DNA of 7,629 bases from Methylacidiphilum caldifontis (lineage in GTDB: Bacteria > Verrucomicrobiota > Verrucomicrobiia > Methylacidiphilales > CAMAQI01), in contig CAMAQI010000111.1 of NCBI GenBank assembly GCA_945860255.1, forward strand, positions 1 to 7,629, given 5' to 3'. Below the pieces are notes generated by a model, which did no database searches, had not been told where the DNA came from, and saw only the letters and a program-made list of their open reading frames with translations. Positions 1-6,055 of the stretch are shown here, piece after piece. Position 1 is the stretch's first letter. The number at the start of each line of letters is the position of its first letter. The translations under genes and the position numbers were made by a program.

Positions 1-2263
1 GGGGGTTCAGAAAAAAGAGGGGGACGAGGAGGAGCCTTTTGAATCGGTGATTGAAGATTTAAAGCGGGAGCTGTTTCCGAAGAGGCGTCATGTCGAGGAT
101 ACGGAGTTGGATGGCGCGGCGCTTCAGCTCATGGTGGTTCGTTTTAAAGAACTGGTGAAGGAACGAACGGGGAAGGCCTTTCCTGAGGATCCGATGGATC
201 AATTAAAGGGGGCGATCGGAGCGGTTTTTAGATCGTGGGAAAATGAGCGGGCGGTTGTTTATCGTCAAAAATATAAGATCCCTTCCGAGTGGGGAACGGC
301 AGTGACGGTTCAGGCGATGGTTTTTGGAAATACGGGGGAGAAATCCGGTTCGGGAGTGGCCTTCACTCGTGATCCTGCGACGGGGGAAAAGGTTTTTTAC
401 GGCGAGTTTTTGATCAATGCTCAGGGAGAGGATGTCGTGGCCGGAGTTCGGACTCCGGAGCCTGTGGCGAATCTGAAAAAGAAGATGCCGAAGACTTATC
501 AGGAGTTAGAGCTCATTCGGCAACGATTGGAAAAGCATTTTCGTGAGATGCAAGATTTTGAGTTTACGATTGAAGAGGGACGACTCTTCATGCTTCAGAC
601 CCGCAATGGAAAGCGAACCGGAATGGCTGCCGTTCGGATTGCGGTTGAGATGGTGAAGGAGAAGTTGATTTCCAAAGAGGAGGCGATTAAGCGGGTTCCG
701 GCCGATTCATTGAGTCAGCTCTTGAGTCCGATCTTTGATCTCCAATCTCGGAAAGCGGCAAAAATAATTGCGCGGGGTCTCCCTGCGGGGCCAGGGGCGG
801 CGACCGGTCGGATCTACTTTAATGCCTATGAAGCAGAGGCGCGCGTTGCGAAGGGGGAGAAAGTGCTTCTCGTCCGTACGGAGACCTCTCCGGAAGATAT
901 TCGGGGAATGATTGCTGCCGAGGGGACCTTGACCTCGCGTGGCGGAGTGAGTTCTCACGCGGCGTTGGTGGCACGGCAGATGGGGAAAGTTTGTGTTTGT
1001 GGAGCGGCAATGCTGCAAATTGATTATGAGCGTGGAACGCTGAAGGTCGGAGATCAGATTTTCAATAAAGGAGATTATCTTTCGATTGATGGAAGTACGG
1101 GGGAGGTTTTCGCCGGGGAGTTAAAAACAGCTCCTTCTGAGGTCATCCAAGTCTTATTGCAAGAAAGTTTATCCCCTTCGAAAAGTCAGACCTATCGCAA
1201 CTATGCGGAGCTCATGACTTGGGCCGATGACTATCGGACGATGGAGATTCGAACCAATGCCGATCAACCGGAGCAGGTTCAAAATGCGATGGCCTTTGGA
1301 GCTCAAGGGATCGGGCTTTGTCGTACGGAGCATATGTTTTTTGAAGGGGAGCGGATCGATCTCATGCGGGAGATGATTTTGGCAGAGAATCGTCTCGATC
1401 GGCAAAAGGCGTTGGATAAATTGTTGCCGCTTCAAAAGGGAGATTTTATCGAGATCTTTTTGTCACTGAAGGGATATCCTGCGAACATTCGACTTCTCGA
1501 TCCTCCGCTTCATGAGTTTCTTCCGCATACCGATGCTCAGCAAAAAGATTTGGCAAAAAAATTGGGAATTACCGTCGAAAAAATTGCACGTCGAGTTCAA
1601 GAGCTTCATGAATTTAATCCGATGCTCGGGCATCGCGGCTGTCGATTAGGGGTCGTTTTCCCGGAGATTACGGAGATGCAGGCTCGAGCGATCTTTGAGG
1701 CAGCGGCGACGGTGATGAAGGCAAAGGTTGCAGTGAAGACGGAGATTATGATTCCGTTGGCCGGTTATGATCAAGAGGTGAAGCATCAAATTGCGATTAT
1801 TCGTCGGGTGGCCGAAGAGGTCATGACCCAGAAACGGGTTCGGTTTGAATATCTTGTCGGAACGATGATCGAGATTCCGAGAGCTTGCGTGATTGCCGAT
1901 CGAATCGCGGAAGCGGCCGAATATTTTAGTTTTGGAACAAACGATTTAACGCAGACCACCTTGGCGATGAGTCGAGATGATGCCGGTTCCTTTTTGCCTC
2001 ATTATCAAGATCAGGAGATCATTCGTCATAATCCTTTTTCCTCAGTCGATATCGATGGAGTGGGAGAGTTGATGAAGATGGCGATCGAAAAGGGAAGAAA
2101 GAGCCGTCCGAAGATTAAGCTAGGCGTTTGTGGTGAACATGGGGGAGATCCTGATTCGATTCAATTTTTCCAAAAAATCGGATTAAATTATGTCAGTTGC
2201 TCCCCCTTTCGGATTCCGGTCGCCCGACTGGCCGCCGCTCAAGCCGCTTTGAAGCTGAAATAA
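1..2263 (+). CDS. ppdK: Pyruvate, phosphate dikinase (5'-truncated by window edge)
   Basis: Cytoplasmic enzyme interconverting ATP + Pi + pyruvate with AMP + PPi + phosphoenolpyruvate, through a phosphohistidine that swings between two active sites. The reading frame is open from base 2 with no stop, so the gene continues off the left edge; the GTG at 47 is internal, not the start. Visible parts in order: the end of the ATP-grasp domain (RDPATGEK, then EFTIEEGRLFMLQTRNGKRTG); the phosphohistidine domain with GGVSSHAALVAR, catalytic His encoded at 956-958; and the PEP/pyruvate TIM barrel with GLCRTEH (Arg at 1322), LDPPLHEFLPH, GTMIEIPRA (Glu at 1871), FGTNDLTQTTL and the acid/base Cys of GVCGEHGGDP at 2129-2131. 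Compared with the roughly 875-residue Clostridium symbiosum enzyme, about 135-150 N-terminal residues are missing. All recognisable catalytic residues are present, so it should be active. It ends with TAA and faces rhaT convergently, so it does not share an operon with the rhamnose genes. Confidence 0.97.
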   Translation, partial: GVQKKEGDEEEPFESVIEDLKRELFPKRRHVEDTELDGAALQLMVVRFKELVKERTGKAFPEDPMDQLKGAIGAVFRSWENERAVVYRQKYKIPSEWGTAVTVQAMVFGNTGEKSGSGVAFTRDPATGEKVFYGEFLINAQGEDVVAGVRTPEPVANLKKKMPKTYQELELIRQRLEKHFREMQDFEFTIEEGRLFMLQTRNGKRTGMAAVRIAVEMVKEKLISKEEAIKRVPADSLSQLLSPIFDLQSRKAAKIIARGLPAGPGAATGRIYFNAYEAEARVAKGEKVLLVRTETSPEDIRGMIAAEGTLTSRGGVSSHAALVARQMGKVCVCGAAMLQIDYERGTLKVGDQIFNKGDYLSIDGSTGEVFAGELKTAPSEVIQVLLQESLSPSKSQTYRNYAELMTWADDYRTMEIRTNADQPEQVQNAMAFGAQGIGLCRTEHMFFEGERIDLMREMILAENRLDRQKALDKLLPLQKGDFIEIFLSLKGYPANIRLLDPPLHEFLPHTDAQQKDLAKKLGITVEKIARRVQELHEFNPMLGHRGCRLGVVFPEITEMQARAIFEAAATVMKAKVAVKTEIMIPLAGYDQEVKHQIAIIRRVAEEVMTQKRVRFEYLVGTMIEIPRACVIADRIAEAAEYFSFGTNDLTQTTLAMSRDDAGSFLPHYQDQEIIRHNPFSSVDIDGVGELMKMAIEKGRKSRPKIKLGVCGEHGGDPDSIQFFQKIGLNYVSCSPFRIPVARLAAAQAALKLK

Positions 2264-2465
2264 GGAATTTAGCCGCAAAAGAACGCAAAGAACACAAAAT
2301 ATAATCGGGCCTCAAAAAATCTTCTTTTCTGGAGAAAAATTTAACCTGATTTATTTTTTCATTTTTGAGTTCTTTGCGTTCTCTGTGGCTAAACTCACTG
2401 TTTTTAAGTTCAAATGGCGATCTGCGTTTAAAGCTATTTAGCTATCTCGCGATCAGGGATTGGCC
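2264..2465. other. Convergent intergenic spacer
   Basis: Non-coding 202-base spacer between the 3' ends of ppdK (+) and rhaT (-). It is AT-rich and mostly occupied by the inverted repeat at 2268-2393. No classical short GC-rich hairpin with a U-tract was found for either gene, so the large inverted repeat is the best candidate for separating the two converging transcripts. Confidence 0.7.
2268..2393. repeat. Imperfect inverted repeat of 9-10 bp units, possible bidirectional terminator
   Basis: The left arm (2268-2295) reads TTTAGCC followed by units of the form CGCAAAGAA. The right arm (2367-2393), read on the minus strand, begins TTTAGCCACAGAGAACGC and continues with the same units. The arms pair over about 27 bases with a few mismatches and one extra A in the left arm, around a loop of about 70 bases; pairing may extend a few bases inward through A/T-rich sequence. 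Each arm is itself a short tandem array with a 9-10 bp period (consensus CRCARAGRA). A related head plus units recurs at 7076-7096, so this is probably a dispersed intergenic repeat family. A terminator role for ppdK and rhaT is inferred only from its position. Confidence 0.65.
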
Positions 2466-3635
2466 CTAATGCCCGCCGCTTCCTCCCTTGAGATAGGTCC
2501 CATAGCCGATGATGATCGTCGAGAGAATGAGAATGGCAATTCCTGCGGTAATGAGGGATTTGGCTTTTGGACTCGCCCCTTTCCACTCTTGGAAGTAGGC
2601 TCCCCATAAGGTACTAAAGATAATGATGCTCGCCATATGAAGTGTCCAGGAGGCAAAACCGTATTGGCCCATTTGCGTCTCTCCCATGGTGTAAAAGAAA
2701 AATTGAAAATACCAAATCGTTCCGGCTAAAGCGGAGAAAAAGTAATTTCCCGAACGAGGAATTTTTAGATCATGATCGCCGTGGGAGAGGGATTCGGTTC
2801 CCCCGCCATGTTCTCCTCCTGAGGCAACGAGATTGGCATGCTCTGGTCGAGCATGGGAGGCGAGATATTGATAGCCGGTCTTGTTTTTAATGTTAAGAAC
2901 TAGGCACCAGATGAGGTTTGTGGTGAATCCACCGAGGAGAACGACAACAAGTTTTGGGAGTCCGGTCCAGATCGTATCGGTTCCAAGCTCTGCGCTGGTT
3001 GTTCCGATCGCCGCAGCTGCGGTGAGCGAAAAGGAAAAGCAGGCACTCATGATTCCAGAGAAAGTGGCGACGATGATCCCTTTTCCAAAATTAAATTCGG
3101 CGATGGCGCTTTTCTTTTCAGCATCAGGCATCTCCTTTTCCTTGGTTAATCCTGCATAAGCGGCAAAACCGATTCCTAGGAGACAGACAAAAATCCCCAG
3201 AAGGGTAATTTGCCCCGAGGAGGTCGAAGCGATTTCAGTGATCGTTTCCGGGACTGGAATGGCGGGAAAAAAGAGTTTAAAAATCGGAGGGAGTAAGGTT
3301 CCAAATGCGGCACAGTATCCTAAAGCGACCCCCATTCCGAGCGACATTCCCAGATAGCGCATCGTTAAGCCGAAGGTCAGCCCCCCAATGCCCCAGAGGG
3401 CGCCAAAGAAGTAGGTCCAAGCGAGTGTAGCAAAGGACTGTTGTTGAAGGACCTCCCAAAGGTTATTCGTGAGACAGGTCGCAAGGAGCGTCGGGCAGAT
3501 GATCCAAGAGAAAAATCCGCCAACGAGCCAATAGGTTTCCCAAGACCATTTTTTTACCCCTTTGTACGGGACGTAGAAACTTCCCGATGCAAGACCACCG
3601 AGCCAATGAAAAAAGACCCCCAGAAAAGGATTCAT
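2466..3635 (-). CDS. rhaT: L-rhamnose/proton symporter, RhaT family
   Basis: Inner-membrane permease importing L-rhamnose with H+; it follows rhaA in the same operon. I chose the ATG at 3635 over the TTG six bases upstream because AAAGG sits six bases before the ATG; this gives 389 residues. Family signatures are FYVPYKGVKKWSWETYW (about 20-36), WGIGGLTFGLTMRYLGMS (about 81-98), a central EFNFGKG stretch (about 180-186), and WYFQFFFYTMG followed by SWTLHM (about 308-334). About ten hydrophobic segments can be seen. The protein is longer than E. coli RhaT (344 residues), mainly because of a hydrophilic His/Gly-rich insertion at about 250-296 between membrane segments, containing H261, H266, H276, H285 and H288, and a GGSGGH tail. 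The gap to the upstream rhaA stop is 47 bases. Confidence in the family is high; sugar specificity for rhamnose is supported by linkage to rhaA. Confidence 0.94.
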   Translation of the reverse strand: MNPFLGVFFHWLGGLASGSFYVPYKGVKKWSWETYWLVGGFFSWIICPTLLATCLTNNLWEVLQQQSFATLAWTYFFGALWGIGGLTFGLTMRYLGMSLGMGVALGYCAAFGTLLPPIFKLFFPAIPVPETITEIASTSSGQITLLGIFVCLLGIGFAAYAGLTKEKEMPDAEKKSAIAEFNFGKGIIVATFSGIMSACFSFSLTAAAAIGTTSAELGTDTIWTGLPKLVVVLLGGFTTNLIWCLVLNIKNKTGYQYLASHARPEHANLVASGGEHGGGTESLSHGDHDLKIPRSGNYFFSALAGTIWYFQFFFYTMGETQMGQYGFASWTLHMASIIIFSTLWGAYFQEWKGASPKAKSLITAGIAILILSTIIIGYGTYLKGGSGGH

Positions 3636-3682
3636 GATCAACCTTTAGGTTTGAATTTTAAATGAGACTCAATTTTTCGAAA

Positions 3683-4957
3683 TTAAGCCCGTTTCGATTG
3701 AACGGTTTTTTCGTAGTTCTTAATTTCTGTTAACAAGGCCTCGCCGACGGGAACTTCTTGTCGGTGACAGAACTCATTCCAGACCGCTCCCCAAGGAAGG
3801 GATCGGCTCTCTTCAGCAATTAAAAGTCGGGCAGTATAATCTCCGGTGCTCTCCGCTTTGCTCAATTGGAGGGCAGGCTCTAAAAGGGCCATGAGGAGGG
3901 CTTTTTGAGCACTTCGTGTTCCGACGACCCAAGCGGCGATTCGGTTGATGCTTGCATCAAAGAAATCGAGTCCGATATGAGTGCGATCAAGGAATTTTCC
4001 GCGAACGAGTTCTTCAAATATCGCCTTGGTCGGATCGTCGCAGAGCACGACGTGATCGCTATCCCAACGAACTCCACGACTGACGTGAAGGAGAAGTTCA
4101 GGAACAAATTGAAGGACTGAGGAGATTTTATCGGCGAGCTGTTCCGTCGGATGAAAGTGACCGGCATCGAGGCAGATCAGTTTCTGATTTTTAACAGCAT
4201 AACCCATGTAGAACTCATGGGAGCCGACGACGTAGGACTCTGAACCAATTCCGAACAGCTTACACTCCACGGCATCTTGATTGTATTTCGGATCGATTTT
4301 TGTTTTAAAAATTTGATCGAGTGAATCTTCTAATCGCTCACGGGGGGCTTTGCGGTCGTAGGGGGTATCTTTGTGTCCATCCGGAATCCAGAAATTCGTG
4401 ACGCAAGCCGTGCCGAGTTGCTTTCCGATCGATTCCGCAATTTTTCGAGAGGCGATCCCGTGCTCGATCCAAAAATTTCGAACGGCTTTATCGGGATGGC
4501 TCAGCGTAAATCCATCCTTGGAGAGAGGATGTGAAAAATAACTGGGATTGAAATCCATTCCCATTTTCCTTTTTTTGGCCCAGTCGATCCAACTTTGAAA
4601 ATCCTCTGTGGAATAGCGATTGCGATCTTTTTTGCGTCCGCCCAAATCGGCATAACAGGCGTGAAGATTCAGTCGATGTTTTCCAGGGAGAAGAGAGAGG
4701 GCTTGATCTAAATCTTGGCGAATTTCTTGAGTATTTCGCGCTTTTCCGGGGTAATTGCCCGTGACTTGAATGCCGCCACTTTCTAAAGAGGAACCCTCTC
4801 GTTCCGTTCCAGAAACGTCATCGGCTTGCCAGCAATGAAGCGAGATCGGAGTGCGGGCTAAAACGGTGAGAGCCTTTTCGGTGTTGATTCCTACCGCTGC
4901 AAACTGTTCTTGGGCGAGGGAGTAGGAAGGGGGCGATTTTTTTGACGTTTGTTTCAT
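3683..4957 (-). CDS. rhaA: L-rhamnose isomerase
   Basis: Cytoplasmic Mn/Zn-dependent isomerase converting L-rhamnose to L-rhamnulose, the first intracellular step of rhamnose catabolism. The 424-residue length is close to the 419 of E. coli RhaA, and similarity runs end to end: ISLHCWQADDVSG (38-50), TGNYPGKARN (66-75), LNLHACYAD (96-104), DFNPSYFSHPLSKDGFTLSH (135-154), LFGIGSESY, CLDAGHFHPTE (262-272), HVSRGVRWDSDHVV (291-304) and IGLDFFDASINRIAAWV (328-344). All metal ligands are retained: E231, D264, H291, D299, D301 and D331, each exactly three lower than the E. coli numbering. The ATG at 4957 has AGGA seven bases upstream. It is the promoter-proximal gene of the rhaA-rhaT pair, preceded by a 139-base gap to the toxin remnant. 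I see no convincing sigma70 promoter there; a TATACA (5013-5018, minus) lacks a good -35 box. No rhamnose regulator gene is nearby. Confidence 0.98.
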   Translation of the reverse strand: MKQTSKKSPPSYSLAQEQFAAVGINTEKALTVLARTPISLHCWQADDVSGTEREGSSLESGGIQVTGNYPGKARNTQEIRQDLDQALSLLPGKHRLNLHACYADLGGRKKDRNRYSTEDFQSWIDWAKKRKMGMDFNPSYFSHPLSKDGFTLSHPDKAVRNFWIEHGIASRKIAESIGKQLGTACVTNFWIPDGHKDTPYDRKAPRERLEDSLDQIFKTKIDPKYNQDAVECKLFGIGSESYVVGSHEFYMGYAVKNQKLICLDAGHFHPTEQLADKISSVLQFVPELLLHVSRGVRWDSDHVVLCDDPTKAIFEELVRGKFLDRTHIGLDFFDASINRIAAWVVGTRSAQKALLMALLEPALQLSKAESTGDYTARLLIAEESRSLPWGAVWNEFCHRQEVPVGEALLTEIKNYEKTVQSKRA

Positions 4958-5085
4958 ATTTAAATCCTAGGTTAGATTTGTATTTTGAAAATGGATAGAT
5001 TGATCTTAAAAATGTATAAAGTGACACTACAAGGAAGAATAAAGTAATCTTGGTGTGAGATCGGTTTTATCTCTCAGCGTCCTCT

Positions 5086-5310
5086 TTAGAAAATTTTCAG
5101 TGATCGTAGTGAAAGCGGCATTGGAGGATGATCAATCTCTTTTCTTCGATTCGATAAACGAGACGGTGTTCCTGGGTGATCCGGCGCGACCACCATGACC
5201 ACTTTTCCCTCTCCATTTTTGGTAATGGTCATCGGTTCCCGGTTTCGGATCGTACTCTCCATCAGACCTGCGAGTTGATTTCGGGCATCGGTATAGGAGA
5301 TCGTTTGCAT
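5086..5310 (-). pseudogene. Truncated Phd/YefM-family antitoxin running into toxin DNA
   Basis: Codons 1 to about 40 (MQTISYTDARNQLAG, then MESTIRNREPMTITKNGEGK and VVMV) match the N-terminal dimerisation and DNA-binding half of YefM/Phd antitoxins, in which VVMVS is normally followed by about 40 residues that wrap and neutralise the toxin. Here the match stops at the VVMV at about 5190-5200. The frame then runs on for about 33 residues of unrelated, proline-rich sequence to a TAA at 5086-5088. That tail is simply toxin-gene DNA read in the wrong frame, since the toxin C-terminus is encoded there one frame over. The result is a 74-residue chimera lacking the toxin-binding half. The retained half could in principle still bind DNA at the palindrome just upstream of the ATG. 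No strong ribosome-binding site is visible. The N-terminal family call is confident; whether any product is made is unknown. Confidence 0.85.
5097..5192 (-). pseudogene. C-terminal fragment of a YoeB-type mRNA interferase toxin
   Basis: In the frame shifted by one relative to the antitoxin, this stretch encodes WSRRITQEHRLVY and, near its end, LQCRFHYDH before TGA at 5097-5099. This is the unmistakable C-terminus of YoeB (RelE superfamily ribosome-dependent mRNA endonuclease; E. coli WSRRITEEHRLVY, ending CRYHY). The equivalents of catalytic R65 and H83 remain, but the first ~55 residues, including the general base E46 and the start, are gone. The frame upstream contains an ATG at 5214-5216 that could give a 39-residue peptide, but those codons overlap the antitoxin and have no evident ribosome-binding site. 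The fragment should be inactive as a nuclease. With the antitoxin fragment it records a single internal deletion of a yefM-yoeB pair. Confidence 0.88.
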
Positions 5311-5326
5311 GAAGAATAGATCTCAC

Positions 5327-5345
5327 TTGTACAGAATTCTGTCAA
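5327..5345. promoter_or_regulatory. Palindromic operator with -35 box upstream of the YefM remnant
   Basis: TTGTACAGAATTCTGTCAA holds a perfect 12-bp palindrome, ACAGAATTCTGT (5331-5342), extended by TTG and CAA on the two sides but for one extra T at 5330. It also contains TGTACA, the core hexamer reported for YefM operators in E. coli. On the minus strand its right end supplies TTGACA (5340-5345), a perfect -35 box, with a moderate -10 TCTATT at 5315-5320 (19-base spacer). The site lies 17 bases before the antitoxin ATG, as expected for an autoregulated toxin-antitoxin promoter. Confidence 0.6.
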
Positions 5346-5420
5346 TAGGGGTTTGAATCGATTTTTGGGCACTCACTCTTCATCATGTGGGAGATAACGA
5401 CAGGATCGTCAATGGGGATA

Positions 5421-5450
5421 TTGAAGTTCATTATAATGAACAATTATTAT
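5421..5450 (+). promoter_or_regulatory. Candidate promoter of hipBST
   Basis: A -35-like TTGAAG (5421-5426) and a -10-like TATTAT (5445-5450) are separated by 18 bases in an AT-rich stretch 45 bases before the hipB ATG. The first palindromic operator (5426-5441) fills the spacer, so repressor binding would exclude RNA polymerase. This is a reading by eye against the sigma70 consensus. An alternative -10, TATACT at 5456-5461, lacks a matching -35. Confidence 0.45.
5426..5441. promoter_or_regulatory. Operator 1 of hipBST (perfect 16-bp palindrome)
   Basis: GTTCATTATAATGAAC is a perfect inverted repeat. A near-identical copy starts exactly 60 bases downstream; with flanking AA on each side the two share 19 of 20 bases. 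Paired palindromes before a gene for a HipB-type DNA-binding protein are the typical arrangement of autoregulation in this family. It sits between the proposed -35 and -10 boxes. Confidence 0.75.
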
Positions 5451-5485
5451 ATTTTTATACTTGAATCTTCACTGGAATTGAGTAA

Positions 5486-5501
5486 GTTCATTTTAATGAA
5501 C
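5486..5501. promoter_or_regulatory. Operator 2 of hipBST, overlapping the hipB start codon
   Basis: GTTCATTTTAATGAAC is the second copy of the palindrome, differing from operator 1 only at one central base, which breaks perfect symmetry. The preferred hipB ATG (5496-5498) lies inside the right half-site. The 60-bp spacing, about six helical turns, would put both bound dimers on the same face of the DNA. Confidence 0.7.
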
Positions 5502-5729
5502 AAAAGTCTTAATGTGGGCTTTGGGGTTATTATACGACGACGACGTAAGTTATTAAAAATAACCCAGAACGAATTGGCGGCATTTTCAGGGCTTGATCGG
5601 CATACGGTTGTCAATATTGAGAAAGGAATGGGCAACCCCTCGATCGACTCTTTAATCGCCTTGTGCAAGCCTCTGGGGTTAGCCTTGCGTCTTGAGGTGG
5701 TCCAGTCACAAAGCGAGTCCTCCTTATGA
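5496..5729 (+). CDS. hipB: HipB-type XRE-family antitoxin/repressor
   Basis: Small DNA-binding protein of 77 residues from the preferred ATG. It has an XRE/HTH_3 fold: IIRRRRKLLKITQNELAAFS (12-31) gives helices 1-2 and GLDRHTVVNIEKGMGNPSID (32-51) the recognition helix and turn, followed by LIALCKPLGLALRLEV, the usual dimer strand. It is expected to repress its own operon through the two palindromes and to form part of the HipBST complex. The frame is open up to an ATG at 5385, but that longer start would translate through the proposed promoter and operator 1 and add 37 residues that fit no HTH family, so I prefer 5496. Its ribosome-binding site is poor (GAG about 15 bases upstream), and a GTG at 5514 is an alternative. 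The stop overlaps the hipS start as ATGA. Confidence 0.85.
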   Translation: MNKSLNVGFGVIIRRRRKLLKITQNELAAFSGLDRHTVVNIEKGMGNPSIDSLIALCKPLGLALRLEVVQSQSESSL

Positions 5730-6055
5730 AAAAGAGTCGCAAGGCAGAGGTCTTTTTTTGTGGCTCCAAAGCCGGGGTATTGATCGAAAATCAAAAGGGA
5801 TTTTCCTTTGTCTACGACGAAACTTATTTGTCAGGATCCAAGGCTAAGCCAATCGCCTTCTCTTTCCCTCTTCAAAAAGAGCCATTTCACCGCGAATCTT
5901 TATTCCCGTTTTTCGTTGGGCTGTTGTCGGAAGGGGTTTTGATGGATCACCAGTGCAGCTCCCTCAAGATCGATGAAAACGATTTCTATGGACGTCTTTT
6001 AAAAACCTGTCACACGGATACGATCGGAGCAGTAACCGTTCGGGAGGTTTTATGA
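5726..6055 (+). CDS. hipS: HipS-like antitoxin (free-standing HipA N-terminal subdomain 1)
   Basis: A 109-residue protein equal to the N-terminal subdomain 1 (Couple_hipA, PF13657-like) of two-domain HipA kinases: strands around VFFCGSKAGVLIENQKGFSF and YDETYLSG, the hallmark IAFSFPLQKEPFHRESLFPF, then FVGLLSEGVLMD and the closing DTIGAVTVREV. In classical HipA this piece is fused to the kinase; in HipBST systems it is a separate protein that acts as the antitoxin of the HipT kinase, as shown for E. coli O127. It starts within the hipB stop (ATGA) and ends within the hipT start (ATGA), implying translational coupling and similar output of all three proteins. The antitoxin role is inferred from gene order and domain content. 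Confidence 0.88.
   Translation: MKKSRKAEVFFCGSKAGVLIENQKGFSFVYDETYLSGSKAKPIAFSFPLQKEPFHRESLFPFFVGLLSEGVLMDHQCSSLKIDENDFYGRLLKTCHTDTIGAVTVREVL

Noticed and set aside
707..1435. Minus-strand open frames opposite ppdK
   Set aside because: They are shadows of a strongly supported coding strand; their translations are rich in Arg, Pro and His with no family resemblance.
2642..3665. Plus-strand open frames opposite rhaT
   Set aside because: Antisense shadows of the RhaT gene with no recognisable domain.
4958..4980. AAATC/GATTT hairpin enclosing part of the rhaA Shine-Dalgarno, possible translational control
   Set aside because: Only a 5-bp AT-rich stem; too weak to claim regulation.
5055..5078. 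GAGAT/ATCTC inverted repeat between the toxin remnant and rhaA as a terminator or operator
   Set aside because: Stem of about 5 bp with no U-tract; not distinguishable from chance.
5132..5326. Minus-strand frame starting GTG at 5326 overlapping the antitoxin
   Set aside because: It reads antitoxin DNA in a wrong frame; the true family match is in the ATG 5310 frame.
5385..5495. In-frame N-terminal extension of hipB starting at ATG 5385
   Set aside because: It would encode 37 residues not resembling any HTH extension and would place the candidate promoter and operator 1 inside the coding sequence; FIIMN and FILMN in it merely reflect the two palindromes in the same frame.
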